Assembly: GCF_001931685.1 (NCBI RefSeq)
Contig: NZ_MOOY01000003.1
Coordinates: forward strand, 124,001 to 188,000
Reading direction: 5' to 3'
Origin: Pararhizobium arenae
Lineage (GTDB): Bacteria; Pseudomonadota; Alphaproteobacteria; Rhizobiales; Rhizobiaceae
DNA: 64,000 nucleotides
Both the position numbers and the translations under genes were made by a program. Of this stretch, positions 1 through 9,065 are shown piece after piece (the first letter of the stretch is position 1; each line of letters starts with the position of its first letter). The notes beneath the pieces were generated by a model. The model did no database searches. It saw nothing but the letters and a program-made list of their open reading frames with translations, and was not told where the DNA came from.

Positions 1-830
1 TCATGCTTCTGGTCTTCCTGTTCGAATCTTCCGAATCCCTGGCAACCGCCTATGGCATCTCCGTCACCGGCGCCATGCTGGTCGATACGGTGCTCGCCTT
101 CGTCTTCGTGCGCTTGCGCTGGCGCTGGCCGCTCTATGCGGCCTGCGCCGTGTTGCTGCCGCTCGCCTTCCTTGAAACCATCTTCCTTGGCGCCAACCTC
201 TTGAAGATCCATGACGGCGGTTATGTGCCGGTGCTGATCGCGGCGGCCATCATCATCGTCATGTGGACATGGCGGCGCGGCACCAAGATCCTGCACGACA
301 AGACGCGGCACACCGACATTCCGCTCGCCTCCTTCGTCAAGTCGATCGAGCGCAAGAGCGAGCATGCCCCGGTGTCCGTTCCCGGTACCGCAATCTTCCT
401 GACCAGCGATCCGGAATCGACGCCAGCGGCGCTGCTACACAACATCAAGCACAACCACGTCCTGCATCAGCAGAATTTCATCCTGACGATCCGCACGGCA
501 AACACCCCGATCGTCTCGAAAGATCATCGGGTAACCGCCTCCAGCCTTTCGGAGCGCTTCAGCCTGCTGGAGATGAATTTCGGCTATATGGAAACGCAGA
601 ACGTTTCCCAGGCGCTCGGCCTCTTCCGCAAGACCGGCCTGAAGTTCGACATCATGTCGACCTCCTTCTATCTCGGCCGGCGCAAACTGGTTCCGGATGC
701 CCAATCCGGCATGCCCCACTGGCAGGACCGCCTGTTCATCGCGCTCGCCAATGCCGCGATCGACCCCTCCGACTACTTCCGCCTACCCACCAACCGTGTG
801 GTCGAGCTTGGGTCGCACGTCATTATATAG
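1..830 (+). CDS. kup: KUP-family potassium uptake protein, 3' part
   Basis: This is the C-terminal part of a K+/H+ symporter of the KUP/HAK/KT family, an inner-membrane potassium importer. The gene begins upstream of the window, so the ATG at position 3 is internal. The visible part starts with FESSESLATAYGISVTGAML, typical of the last KUP membrane segments. Three or four hydrophobic helices follow, then a cytoplasmic tail of about 180 residues with the usual motif order (VPGTAIFL near the tail start, LLHNIKHN, and a final YFRLPTNRVVELGSHVII). The stop is TAG at 828-830. Family membership is clear; which paralogue it is cannot be told from this part. Confidence 0.93.
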   Translation, partial: MLLVFLFESSESLATAYGISVTGAMLVDTVLAFVFVRLRWRWPLYAACAVLLPLAFLETIFLGANLLKIHDGGYVPVLIAAAIIIVMWTWRRGTKILHDKTRHTDIPLASFVKSIERKSEHAPVSVPGTAIFLTSDPESTPAALLHNIKHNHVLHQQNFILTIRTANTPIVSKDHRVTASSLSERFSLLEMNFGYMETQNVSQALGLFRKTGLKFDIMSTSFYLGRRKLVPDAQSGMPHWQDRLFIALANAAIDPSDYFRLPTNRVVELGSHVII

Positions 831-921
831 CCTTCGGGTGGGATGAGTCTTGGCTGCCCGCACCCAGAATAGTGAGCGGGGAAATTATAGCTTGTTCTTT
901 GTCGGTGGGTCGCTCGTGAGG

Positions 922-2676
922 CTACAGAATGAAGTCGCTGATGCTTAAGGCTTTCAGGTCGACGAGATGGATGCGCATGTCGTCGAGCCCGTCGCCATTC
1001 GTGTCAGCGAGGACGACAATACCGGCATCCGCCACATAGTAACGAAGCTCGCCAGCGCTGCCTGAGAACGGCAGCGTGCCTTTAAAAGTAAAACCCTGAT
1101 CGCCATATTTGCTGGAAGATGCGTCGATTAACGAAAGATCGATCTTGTCCTGACCACGCATAAAGTCGGCGATAACATCCGTATAAAACTCATTATACCC
1201 GATGCTATCCGATTTAATCTCGTAGACGAAACGGTCCGATCCGCTCCCGCCCGCCATATAGTCGGCGAATGCGCCGCCGATGAGGGTGTCGTTCCCTTTG
1301 CCGCCGTAAAGTGCGTCCGCTCCCTTGCCCCCACGAAGCACGTCGTTTCCTGCGCCGCCCTTCAACGTGTCAGCTTTCGATCCGCCGACGAGCGTGTCCG
1401 CAAGTTGGCTGCCGGTTACGTTCATGATGCCGGGGCTGATGACCTTGACGTCCAGAGACTTTGTGGCGAGCATGAGGGCTCCCGTTCTTGCATCCCTGTC
1501 CACGAGCATTCCGGACTCACTCTTTGACATGTCGATGACAATATTCTCGAAGTTTGCAACGATATACCCACCCTTTGTGCTCGCATCGATTCTCAGGGTA
1601 TCGCTACCCTTTCCACCGTTGACGACTGTGGCGATATCCTTCGATAGCTTGAATTGAATATTGTGCAATTTTACAACATCGTCGCCTTTTCCGAACATTA
1701 AAACTAAATGCTCGAAGCCTGTCAGCGTCGTCGCCTTATCGAGCTGCAAGACGCGGTCCTTCATGCCGAGGATGGAGAAATTGTAGTTGGTTTTTATCGA
1801 GGAGAAATCGAAAATAGCGGCGTCCTTTCCAGATCCGCCAATCATTGTCATTCCGCGGCTCGCATAGATCAAGTCATCGCCAGCTCCACCGTTGAGCGTG
1901 GCTCCTGCTTCGCCGTAAAGTTTATCGTTGCCGTTTCCGCCGTAAATGAAATCTTTGCCACCCCGCCCACGGATAATGTCGTCACCACCGTTGCCATATA
2001 TGATGTCGATGGCCGCCGTACCCGCGGCGTCGTCGTCGCGGTCGGAGAGCCTAAGCTTGAGCTTCTGGTAATTTTGGAGGGTGACGAAGTTCCAGCCAAC
2101 TTCGAGCGAGATCGAAGTGTCGTAAGCGCCAAGCACGGTCGCCGCTTTTCCTGACGTTGTAAAGTCGAGGTCTATGGTCTCGACTTTGTCGAGCGAAATC
2201 ATTCCCGACTTGTAGTCGCCTAGGAAAGTGTCCGTGCCCGCAGTTCCATCCAGGAAAACACCACCTGGCGTTCCATCCAGAGATGTGTTTTTTGCACCTC
2301 GCGCATCAAGGAAGTTCTTGCCTTTTCCCGTCTTGAAGTCGATGACTTCAAACCCGCGTATCCATGTTTCCGGCGCTATCTCGGTGTATGTGTTGAGCCG
2401 ACCGGTCAATGTCAGATTGAGATTGTGTTTCTGCGCGCTGAAGTCGAACTTCAGGGTATCAGCGCCCGCACCGCCATCCAATTTGTCCCCGACATAGCCT
2501 TTTATCTCATCATTGCCCTCTCCGCCGGATACGAAGTCTCCGCCACCTCTACCATCGATGACATCATTTCCTGCTAACCCGTAAATCTTCTCTTTGGCTC
2601 CGGTGCCAACGAGCTCGTCTGGGAATTCATTTCCTTCAATAAGAGAAGTTTTCGCGGCAGAAAATTTGAGTGGCAT
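922..2676 (-). CDS. RTX calcium-binding protein with M10-type C-terminus
   Basis: This 584-residue protein has three blocks of glycine/aspartate nonapeptide (GGxGxDxUx) repeats, at roughly residues 20-75, 225-275 and 420-480. Known RTX proteins fold these into Ca2+-binding beta-rolls outside the cell. The last 110 residues resemble the serralysin (peptidase M10) C-terminal domain, with a DTNGDGLDD calcium loop and the end SISDFIL. There is no N-terminal signal peptide, which fits type I secretion through a C-terminal signal. No protease or adhesin domain is recognisable between the repeat blocks, so the function is unknown. The start ATG follows AGGAT. No ABC exporter gene lies nearby. Confidence 0.85.
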   Translation of the reverse strand: MPLKFSAAKTSLIEGNEFPDELVGTGAKEKIYGLAGNDVIDGRGGGDFVSGGEGNDEIKGYVGDKLDGGAGADTLKFDFSAQKHNLNLTLTGRLNTYTEIAPETWIRGFEVIDFKTGKGKNFLDARGAKNTSLDGTPGGVFLDGTAGTDTFLGDYKSGMISLDKVETIDLDFTTSGKAATVLGAYDTSISLEVGWNFVTLQNYQKLKLRLSDRDDDAAGTAAIDIIYGNGGDDIIRGRGGKDFIYGGNGNDKLYGEAGATLNGGAGDDLIYASRGMTMIGGSGKDAAIFDFSSIKTNYNFSILGMKDRVLQLDKATTLTGFEHLVLMFGKGDDVVKLHNIQFKLSKDIATVVNGGKGSDTLRIDASTKGGYIVANFENIVIDMSKSESGMLVDRDARTGALMLATKSLDVKVISPGIMNVTGSQLADTLVGGSKADTLKGGAGNDVLRGGKGADALYGGKGNDTLIGGAFADYMAGGSGSDRFVYEIKSDSIGYNEFYTDVIADFMRGQDKIDLSLIDASSSKYGDQGFTFKGTLPFSGSAGELRYYVADAGIVVLADTNGDGLDDMRIHLVDLKALSISDFIL

Positions 2677-3116
2677 AATGCTATCCTGGAAATATATGGC
2701 TGTCGTAGTTATAGCGTGGGTTGTGGTCTGGTAAAGTGGGATATCCCGCGTTTTTTGATGGGGTGCCTGCCTCGGTCAATGGAGAGACGATCGCCAGTTT
2801 CCGTAGCATTCTGCCGCAGACATATATGTGCGCAAACGGCATAGGCACTGATCTTGGTTGCCTTCCATTAAACAGGCATTAACCATGTTGCTTCTATAGT
2901 TTACGCAGAAGGTCAGAGAAGCAGCACTAATCGATTGCAAAATGTGCAAAGCACGTAAGCATCAAGGTTAATAGCTGATTATCGACCTTGATCGAAGCGG
3001 CGATCCGGCTCTGGGGCAGGGCGCGCTTCATGGATTTACACCATCGCTGATGTCAGCGCGCCGGCAGCCCTTGCCGGGCGAACGGTCGCGATTTGCCTGC
3101 GCGTGGAGTACGGTTG
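2677..3116. other. Non-coding gap between divergent RTX and SleB-like genes
   Basis: About 440 bases hold the divergent upstream regions of the RTX gene (-) and the cell wall hydrolase (+). The part around 2860-2990 is AT-rich compared with its surroundings and contains the inverted repeat listed separately. I see no convincing promoter consensus or coding frame. Confidence 0.6.
2961..2992. promoter_or_regulatory. Inverted repeat ATCAAGGT-N16-ACCTTGAT
   Basis: Two perfect 8-base arms (2961-2968 and 2985-2992) are separated by 16 AT-rich bases, between two divergently transcribed genes. The arrangement suits a dimeric regulator, but I cannot name one. No T-run follows, so it does not look like a terminator. 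Confidence 0.4.
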
Positions 3117-4286
3117 GTGCGTCAGAGTAAACAGTTTCGTCGGTCCGGCGCGTCGCGCCGCCTCGCAAGTCCGCTGCTTCTCGGTCTCGGCCTGCTTCTC
3201 GGCTTTCCGTCCTTTTCCGGCCATGCCGATCTCGCCACCTTCCTGTCGGGTATCAATCGCGGCGGCGAGCGCTGGCGCATGCATATGACGCGGTCACCGG
3301 CCGGTTCCCTGCATGATGTCGAAGTCGTCTTCAACGATCCGATCACCACGGGCGCCATCGCCGATGGTGCGGGCCTTAGCCTGCCCGATGGTGAGAAGGT
3401 CGCATTCTCCTCCGGTGCAAAAGACACCGAAGCTTTGACCGACGAAGAGCGCGTCAACCGCAAGGCAAAGAAAGGCCGCATCGTGGCGGTCGTTCCGGTG
3501 ACGCCGCCAAAGGATTTCACCGCCGGCTCGATCCTCCAGCGCACGAGTTTCCTGATCGAGCCGAAACTCGACGGTGAGCGCATGGTCTTTGCCAAGTCGG
3601 ACATCAAAGGCAAGGAAATCCAGATCGCCACGGCCTTCTACAAGAAGAAGCCGCCTCAGGTGGATACGTCGATGTCGCCGATGGTCGCCAGCCTCGTGAC
3701 CAACGAGAAGGCCGATATTCTGGCAACCGCCTATGCGCCGGTAAAGCCGGACTATGCCCGCCAGTCGCCCTTCGATTCCATTCTGCGCGACGACAAGACC
3801 GGTGGTCGCTTCATTCCCGAAATCGCGCCTGAAGATCATGCCTGGGCGGCCAATCCGCTGCCGGCGGAGGTCTTCAGCGAGGCCGAGCAGAAGTGTCTGA
3901 CCTCCGGCATCTATTTCGAATCCCGCGGCGAGAGCGCCAAGGGGCAGGCCGCCGTTGCGCAGGTCATTCTCAATCGCGTCCGCAACCCTGCCTATCCCGG
4001 CACCGTCTGCGGCGTCGTCTACCAGAACAAGACCTGGTACAACCGCTGCCAGTTCTCCTTCACCTGCGACCGCATTCCGGACATCGTCTGGTCGCCCGCT
4101 GCATGGCGCACCGCCAAGGAAGTCGCGCTTGCGGTCACGGCCGGCAAGATCTGGCTGCCGGAAGTCGGTTCTTCAACACATTATCATGCCACATACGTCA
4201 AGCCGAACTGGGGGCCGACGATGAAGCGCGTGGCCAAGATCGGCAAGCATATCTTCTACCGCACCTATGGCGGCGGCTGGAGCTGA
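3117..4286 (+). CDS. SleB-family cell wall hydrolase
   Basis: The C-terminal 125 residues form a SleB/CwlJ-type Hydrolase_2 domain, starting at SEAEQKCLTSGIYFESRGES and including GQAAVAQVILNRVRNP and CQFSF. Family members cleave peptidoglycan, probably as lytic transglycosylases; the ExR segment (FESRGE) holds the expected acidic residue. A hydrophobic stretch near residues 13-35 is a signal or anchor, placing the enzyme in the periplasm. The middle region is unassigned and rich in charged residues. I chose GTG at 3117 because GGAG lies at 3104-3107; the frame is open from TTG at 3093. It precedes the F0 ATP synthase operon but is probably a separate transcript, because a promoter lies between them. 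Confidence 0.85.
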   Translation: MRQSKQFRRSGASRRLASPLLLGLGLLLGFPSFSGHADLATFLSGINRGGERWRMHMTRSPAGSLHDVEVVFNDPITTGAIADGAGLSLPDGEKVAFSSGAKDTEALTDEERVNRKAKKGRIVAVVPVTPPKDFTAGSILQRTSFLIEPKLDGERMVFAKSDIKGKEIQIATAFYKKKPPQVDTSMSPMVASLVTNEKADILATAYAPVKPDYARQSPFDSILRDDKTGGRFIPEIAPEDHAWAANPLPAEVFSEAEQKCLTSGIYFESRGESAKGQAAVAQVILNRVRNPAYPGTVCGVVYQNKTWYNRCQFSFTCDRIPDIVWSPAAWRTAKEVALAVTAGKIWLPEVGSSTHYHATYVKPNWGPTMKRVAKIGKHIFYRTYGGGWS

Positions 4287-4433
4287 CCGGCTTTGGTGTG
4301 AGACAACGATTCCGTCAGGCCGGCGCCAAAAGCCGGCCAACGGCTGCGGCAGATTCTCCATCTGCCTGGGCAATTGGGCTTAAGTCACTGATTTAAAATA
4401 ATAATATTGTGCCTTCACAAGCGCCTTCCACGC

Positions 4434-4462
4434 CTTGACTACAAAGGCCCCGAAAACTATGT
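4434..4462 (+). promoter_or_regulatory. Housekeeping sigma promoter of the F0 ATP synthase operon
   Basis: CTTGAC (4434-4439) and CTATGT (4457-4462) are separated by exactly 17 bases. This is one base off the rhizobial consensus CTTGAC-N17-CTATAT. It lies 105 bases before the atpI start codon, giving an expected transcript start near 4469. Confidence 0.7.
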
Positions 4463-4566
4463 TGCGGCCGACTTCAGAACGGGCCGACGGTGGCTTCAAA
4501 TCCGGCCTTTCTATGGCGAAGTTGATGGTCTAAGACCGTCGCGGAGCGATAAGAGGAGGATGCCAC

Positions 4567-4932
4567 ATGACGGACGACCGGAAAGAGGGTCTGGAAGAGC
4601 GGCGCGCGCGGCTCCAATCCGAGTTGTCGGCAAAGCTGGGCAAGGACCCGGGCGAAGCTGCCAGCGAGGCGAGGGCTGCGGAAAACCGCAAAGGCTATCA
4701 GGTTGCCGTCAAGCTTTCGAGCGAATTTGTGGCGGCGATCATTGTAGGCGCGCTTCTGGGCTATCTTTTGGACCATTTTGCGGGTACAGGGCCGTGGGGG
4801 ATGATCGTACTCCTCCTTCTTGGCTTCTGTGCCGGTGTGCTGAACGTTCTGCGTTCGGCGGGAATGGTGGCGTCGCCCCATCCCGCGGATGAGCTGGGCA
4901 GGGTCGGCAAGGATAAGGGCGACGACGTTTAA
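4567..4932 (+). CDS. atpI: ATP synthase accessory protein AtpI
   Basis: This 121-residue protein has a charged N-terminus of about 50 residues and two hydrophobic helices (about 50-72 and 76-97) with GALLGYLLDHF and GFCAGVLNVLR, the usual AtpI pattern. AtpI helps assemble the c-ring of the F0 motor in the inner membrane and is not part of the finished enzyme. The ATG has a good GAGGAGG ribosome binding site ending about 8 bases upstream. It is the first gene of the operon atpI-atpB-atpE-atpF'-atpF. Confidence 0.93.
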   Translation: MTDDRKEGLEERRARLQSELSAKLGKDPGEAASEARAAENRKGYQVAVKLSSEFVAAIIVGALLGYLLDHFAGTGPWGMIVLLLLGFCAGVLNVLRSAGMVASPHPADELGRVGKDKGDDV

Positions 4933-4992
4933 GCGTCTGTTGCAGTATGAAAAAGGACCGCTCCCGAGCGGTGAAAACGAGAGAGAGCGGCT

Positions 4993-5754
4993 GTGGCAGG
5001 CGATAAGGTAGATCCGGTACACCAGTTTGTGGTCAACAAGATCGTCCCGATCGAAATCGGCGGTATTGATTTTTCGTTCACCAATGCATCGCTGTTCATG
5101 GTCGCGACGCTGGTCGTTGCTGTAGGCTTCCTCTATTTCACGACGTCGAGCCGCGCGGTTGTTCCGGGTCGTCTCCAGTCAGTCTCCGAAATGTCCTATG
5201 AATTCATCGCCTCGATGCTGCGCGAAGGCGCAGGCTCCCACGGCATGAAGTTCTTCCCGATGGTGTTCTCGCTGTTCATGTTCATCCTGACGGCAAACAT
5301 GCTCGGCATGATCCCTTACTTCTTCACCGTCACCAGCCAGATCATCGTGACCTTCGCGCTTGCGCTGTTCGTCATCGGCACGGTTCTGGTCTACGGTTTC
5401 TACAAGCACGGCTTCGGCTTCCTGAACGTCTTCGTTCCGAGCGGCGTTCCCGGCATCCTTCTGCCGCTCGTCGTTGCCATCGAAGTCATTTCCTTCCTGT
5501 CGCGTCCCATCAGCCTTTCGGTTCGTCTCTTCGCGAACATGCTGGCTGGCCACATCACGCTCAAAGTGTTCGCGGGCTTCGTTGCCACGCTTGGAACCAT
5601 GGGTGCAGTCGGCATCGGCGGCGCGATCCTGCCCATGATCATGACCGTCGCTTTGACGGGTCTCGAATTCCTCGTCGCCTTCCTGCAGGCTTACGTCTTC
5701 GCGGTACTCACTTGCATGTACCTCAACGACGCTGTCCATCCGGGTGGCCACTAG
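4993..5754 (+). CDS. atpB: ATP synthase F0 subunit a
   Basis: Subunit a (253 residues) forms the proton half-channels against the c-ring. About six hydrophobic helices are visible. The essential arginine is in [13 protein letters not shown] (Arg178), the counterpart of E. coli aArg210. The start is GTG at 4993, preceded by GAGAGAG; the N-terminus [12 protein letters not shown] is normal for rhizobial AtpB. It follows atpI by 60 bases. Confidence 0.97.
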   Translation: MAGDKVDPVHQFVVNKIVPIEIGGIDFSFTNASLFMVATLVVAVGFLYFTTSSRAVVPGRLQSVSEMSYEFIASMLREGAGSHGMKFFPMVFSLFMFILTANMLGMIPYFFTVTSQIIVTFALALFVIGTVLVYGFYKHGFGFLNVFVPSGVPGILLPLVVAIEVISFLSRPISLSVRLFANMLAGHITLKVFAGFVATLGTMGAVGIGGAILPMIMTVALTGLEFLVAFLQAYVFAVLTCMYLNDAVHPGGH

Positions 5755-5770
5755 GGAAAAGTCACGGAGT

Positions 5771-5795
5771 CCCGGCCGGCCTCGTCCGGCCTGGG
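5771..5795 (+). other. Hairpin between atpB and atpE
   Basis: CCCGGCCGG (5771-5779) can pair with CCGGCC-T-GGG (5786-5795), leaving a 6-base loop and one bulged T. No T-run follows, so it is not an intrinsic terminator. It may mark an mRNA processing or stability element just 5' of the atpE ribosome binding site. Confidence 0.5.
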
Positions 5796-5834
5796 TGCCA
5801 AATCCAGCCGCAACACCATTCGAAGGAGTTTAAC

Positions 5835-6062
5835 ATGGAAGCGGAAGCAGCAAAGTTCATCGGTGCAGGTCTCGCTTGCCTCGGTATGGCCGGTACGGCT
5901 CTCGGCCTCGGCAACATCTTCGGCAGCTACCTGTCGGGCGCTCTGCGCAACCCTTCGGCCGCTGACAGCCAGTTCGGCCGCCTCGTATTCGGCTTCGCCG
6001 TTACGGAAGCTCTGGGCATCTTCTCGCTGCTCGTAGCTCTTCTCCTCCTTTTCGCTGTTTAA
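5835..6062 (+). CDS. atpE: ATP synthase F0 subunit c
   Basis: This 75-residue proteolipid is two transmembrane helices joined by a polar loop (RNP at 38-40). The proton-carrying carboxylate is Glu58 in [10 protein letters not shown]. Several copies form the rotor ring. I chose ATG at 5835 because AAGGAG stands 8 bases upstream and the protein then has the normal length; the frame is open further upstream. Stable hairpins lie on both sides of the gene, consistent with a need for more subunit c than its neighbours. Confidence 0.98.
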   Translation: MEAEAAKFIGAGLACLGMAGTALGLGNIFGSYLSGALRNPSAADSQFGRLVFGFAVTEALGIFSLLVALLLLFAV

Positions 6063-6078
6063 TAACAGCTTTAAGGCT

Positions 6079-6104
6079 GGGCCGCGGGATCAAACCCGCG
6101 GCCC
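6079..6104 (+). other. Perfect 10-bp hairpin between atpE and atpF'
   Basis: GGGCCGCGGG (6079-6088) and CCCGCGGCCC (6095-6104) form a perfect GC-rich stem with a 6-base loop, 17 bases after the atpE stop. There is no T-run, so full termination is unlikely. It probably protects the atpE 3' end from exonucleases or causes partial termination. Confidence 0.7.
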
Positions 6105-6135
6105 GCAAATCATTTGAGTGCACCTGGAGGTGAGC

Positions 6136-6741
6136 ATGTTTGTGACGGCGGCCTATGCCCAGTCAACCACCACCGAAGGCACAGAAACCCATGACGCCGC
6201 TGCCGGCGAGGTGCACACCGAAACCGGTGTCGCGCATGAAGGCGGTCACGGCTCTGGCGTGTTCCCGCCCTTCGACCAATCGACATTCGCATCGCAGCTC
6301 CTGTGGCTCGCGATTTCCTTCGGTCTTTTCTACGTCCTGATCTCGAAGGTCATCCTTCCGCGGATCGGTGGCATTCTGGAAGCCCGCTCCGGCACGATCG
6401 CCCGCGATCTTGACGATGCAGCGCGCTCGAAGGCCGAAGCTGACGCCGCCATTGCCGCCTATGAGCAGGACCTTGCAGCTGCAAAGGCCAAGGGCAACGC
6501 CATCGCCGGTGAAGCACGCGAAGCTGCCAAGGCCAAGGCCGCCGCAGAACGCGCCGCTGTGGAAGCCGAGCTGAACGACAAGATCACCGCCGCCGAAGTC
6601 CGCATCGCGGACATCAAGGCGAAGGCTCTGGCCGACGTCGGTGCCATCGCCGAAGAAACCGCCGCCGCCGTCGTCGAACAGCTGATCGGCAAGGCAAGCA
6701 AGGCCGAGATCGCTGCTGCGGTCAAAGCAACGGCAAAGTAA
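6136..6741 (+). CDS. atpF': ATP synthase F0 subunit b'
   Basis: This 201-residue b-type peripheral stalk subunit is found as a second copy (b') in alphaproteobacteria and phototrophs. After an acidic, His-containing N-terminus of about 50 residues comes one transmembrane helix ([20 protein letters not shown]) and then a long Ala/Lys/Glu coiled coil. ATG at 6136 has GGAGG directly upstream; a GTG 18 bases earlier is in frame but lacks this site. It pairs with atpF, 12 bases downstream. Confidence 0.93.
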   Translation: MFVTAAYAQSTTTEGTETHDAAAGEVHTETGVAHEGGHGSGVFPPFDQSTFASQLLWLAISFGLFYVLISKVILPRIGGILEARSGTIARDLDDAARSKAEADAAIAAYEQDLAAAKAKGNAIAGEAREAAKAKAAAERAAVEAELNDKITAAEVRIADIKAKALADVGAIAEETAAAVVEQLIGKASKAEIAAAVKATAK

Positions 6742-6753
6742 AGGAGCGCCATC

Positions 6754-7245
6754 ATGGATTTGACCTCACTGGCGACATTCTGGGCCTTCGTTGGCCTCAT
6801 TCTCTTCTTTGTCCTGATCGCCTACCTCAAGGTTCCGGCGATGCTTGCTAAGTCGCTCGACGAGCGCGCTGGTCGCATCAGCAACGAACTGAAGGAAGCA
6901 AAGCGTCTTCGTGAAGAAGCCCAGGCACTTCTGGTCGAGTACCAGAAGAAGCGCAAGGAAGCCGAAGCAGAAGCCGCAAACATTGTTGCCGCTGCCGAGC
7001 GTGAAGCCACAGCGCTGACGGCCGAAGCCAAGGCCAAGACGGAAGAATTCGTCGCGCGCCGTACGTCGCTCTCCGAGCAGAAGATCAAGCAGGCTGAAAG
7101 CGACGCGATCAACGCCGTACGCGCGACTGCCGTTGATCTGGCGATTGCCGCTGCCGAACAGGTGATTGCTTCGAAATCGGATGCAACAACGCAGAACGCG
7201 CTGTTTGCCAAGGCTGTCGGCGACGTGAAGACACGGCTGAATTAA
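6754..7245 (+). CDS. atpF: ATP synthase F0 subunit b
   Basis: This 163-residue subunit has one N-terminal membrane helix (about residues 5-25) and a long amphipathic coiled coil. It forms the peripheral stalk that links F0 to the F1 head as a heterodimer with b'. AAGGAG lies ahead of the ATG. It is the last gene of the operon, followed by an intrinsic terminator. F1 genes (atpHAGDC) are not in the window, as expected for Rhizobiales, where the two operons are separate. Confidence 0.95.
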   Translation: MDLTSLATFWAFVGLILFFVLIAYLKVPAMLAKSLDERAGRISNELKEAKRLREEAQALLVEYQKKRKEAEAEAANIVAAAEREATALTAEAKAKTEEFVARRTSLSEQKIKQAESDAINAVRATAVDLAIAAAEQVIASKSDATTQNALFAKAVGDVKTRLN

Positions 7246-7270
7246 TCAGCGCCTGATCCGAATGAACTGA

Positions 7271-7298
7271 AAAGGCTGGCCTCGCGCCGGCCTTTTTT
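7271..7298 (+). terminator. Intrinsic terminator of the atp operon
   Basis: AAGGCTGGC (7272-7280) pairs with GCCGGCCTT (7286-7294) with one G-U pair and a 5-base loop, followed by a T-run. It lies 26 bases after the atpF stop. Confidence 0.9.
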
Positions 7299-7537
7299 CG
7301 TTACACAGGCCTGAAGATTTGGCTTTCAACACGATGCCGCGGAAGAGGCGTGGTTGAGGCGAGTAAATGGGCAACGGGCGTCGGTATGCACGTTGTGGCT
7401 GCAGCGCACGTACGGCAGCATTTAGAAAAATGAAATGCTCCCGTGGCAGATTGCGCAGGCAACAGGCTGATTTGCATGTGAAACAACCCCCTGCTCAACA
7501 ACGGGGGCAGCGCATCAAAGATTGCCTGGTCGGTGTA

Positions 7538-8449
7538 ATGTGGGAAGGCGACTGCGTGTTTACCCAGCAACAATTAAGCTCGATACTTTCGTCTCTTCCG
7601 GACCCCGCCTTCATCCTGACCCGAAGCGGGCGCTACGCGGCGATATTCGGGGGCAAGGACAGCCGCCATTATCACGACGGCAGCGCCCTTGTGGGCCTCA
7701 GCATGTTTGATGTGCTGAAGGAGGAGAAGGCGGCCTGGTTCGCCGCTGAAATAGAAAAGGCGCTTGAAAGCGGTGTTCTTCACATTGTCGAGTATGAGCT
7801 GAGCGGCAGTGACGTGAAGGGTGCCGGCGATGGCCCGGATTACACCATCTGGTTCGAGGGCCGCGTTCAGGCGCTGAGTTTTCCGGTCGACGGCGAGGCC
7901 GCTGTTGTCTGGGTGGCCAGCAACATAACGGAGAAGAACGAGGTGCAGCGCAAGTTGCGCCAGTTGAGCGAGACCGATGCCCTGACCGGCCTTTACAACC
8001 GGCGCAAGCTCATCGAAACCCTGGACCGGCGGCTGGAGATCTTTGCACGGGAAAAGACCCCGACATCCGTCCTGGTCTTCGATCTCGACAATTTCAAGCG
8101 GCTCAATGACGAGATGGGACATCAGACCGGCGATGCGGCTCTGGTTGAGATCGCGCGCCTGTGCCGCCAGCATTTGCGCCAGAACGATGTGATCGCCCGT
8201 TTCGGCGGCGACGAATTCGTGGTGGTGATGCCAGAGACGCGTCGTGGCGATGCGTTGCAAATCGCCGAACGATTGCGCGAGAATGTTCCGATCGTTCTGA
8301 GGGAGAGCCTGCGTTACGAATCGACGATCAGCGGCGGCGTTAGCGAATTCGGCCAGCCGGATCGTTTATCCAGCGATATCCTGAAACGTGCCGATGAGGG
8401 GCTCTACCTCTCGAAGCGGGCCGGCCGGAACCGCGTTTCGGCCTTGTAA
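7538..8449 (+). CDS. Soluble PAS-GGDEF diguanylate cyclase
   Basis: The product (303 residues from ATG 7538) makes the second messenger cyclic di-GMP from two GTP. Residues of about 5-130 look like a PAS domain (ILSSLPDPAFILTRSGRY, ending VVWVASNITEKNEVQRKL). The C-terminal cyclase domain has an intact GGDEF (residues 223-227) and an RxxD inhibitory site (RQND, 214-217) exactly five residues before it, so product feedback is likely. No membrane segment is present, so the signal sensed should be cytoplasmic. The start is uncertain: GTG at 7556 has GGGAAGG at a better distance. Confidence 0.88.
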   Translation: MWEGDCVFTQQQLSSILSSLPDPAFILTRSGRYAAIFGGKDSRHYHDGSALVGLSMFDVLKEEKAAWFAAEIEKALESGVLHIVEYELSGSDVKGAGDGPDYTIWFEGRVQALSFPVDGEAAVVWVASNITEKNEVQRKLRQLSETDALTGLYNRRKLIETLDRRLEIFAREKTPTSVLVFDLDNFKRLNDEMGHQTGDAALVEIARLCRQHLRQNDVIARFGGDEFVVVMPETRRGDALQIAERLRENVPIVLRESLRYESTISGGVSEFGQPDRLSSDILKRADEGLYLSKRAGRNRVSAL

Positions 8450-8477
8450 AGGCGTTGCCAAAGGCCAGCTCAGCAGG

Positions 8478-8792
8478 TCACTCGCTTTTCGCCTGGGACG
8501 GCGCGATCGTAATGCAGGCCTGTTCAAACTCTTCCATCGTTTCCGCCGTGTTGTCCTGCGGCAGCACTGCGTCCGTCGCAACGTCGGTTGCGGTTCCTGT
8601 TGGCTGGCCGTCATAGACATAGGACTCGATGTAATAGGCGAGCCCGCCCTTCCAGACCTTCCGGCCATCGATATCCTTGCAGGGATAGGCGGTCTGCAGG
8701 TCGGACTGCAACGCCTCGGCGGTCGGCTCCGCTGCTGCGGGCGGTGTCTCGGCCGTAGCCATCAATCCTATAAGCGTGAGTGTGAAGAGCAC
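8478..8792 (-). CDS. Small secreted hypothetical protein
   Basis: This 104-residue protein has a hydrophobic N-terminus ending near ATA-ETPPAAAEP, consistent with a signal peptide. The mature part contains a single CKDIDGRKVW motif and an acidic tail. I do not recognise the family. Start is GTG at 8792 with GGGAAGG upstream. The gene is convergent with the GGDEF gene. A longer frame on the opposite strand gives an arginine-rich, low-complexity product and is rejected. Confidence 0.55.
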   Translation of the reverse strand: MLFTLTLIGLMATAETPPAAAEPTAEALQSDLQTAYPCKDIDGRKVWKGGLAYYIESYVYDGQPTGTATDVATDAVLPQDNTAETMEEFEQACITIAPSQAKSE

Positions 8793-9065
8793 GAAACAAG
8801 TCCTTCCCGCGAATCGCCAGGCTGCGATCCCATGGCCAGTCTATAGTCGATCGTTTTGCACCCTTGTTACAGGCGTGACGTCATCCAAGGGAAAATCCTG
8901 AAAAACTCGACCGGCGTCACCTGGCCGCCACATCCGGGCGTTCGACACGCCAATGCAGCTTTCCGTGCCATTGTTCCAACGGCGCGCGATGACAAAGTGG
9001 TGAAACCGCGACGCATTATGACGTCAACTTGTGTGGGCGATCGACGGCACGAAATTCGACTCCGT

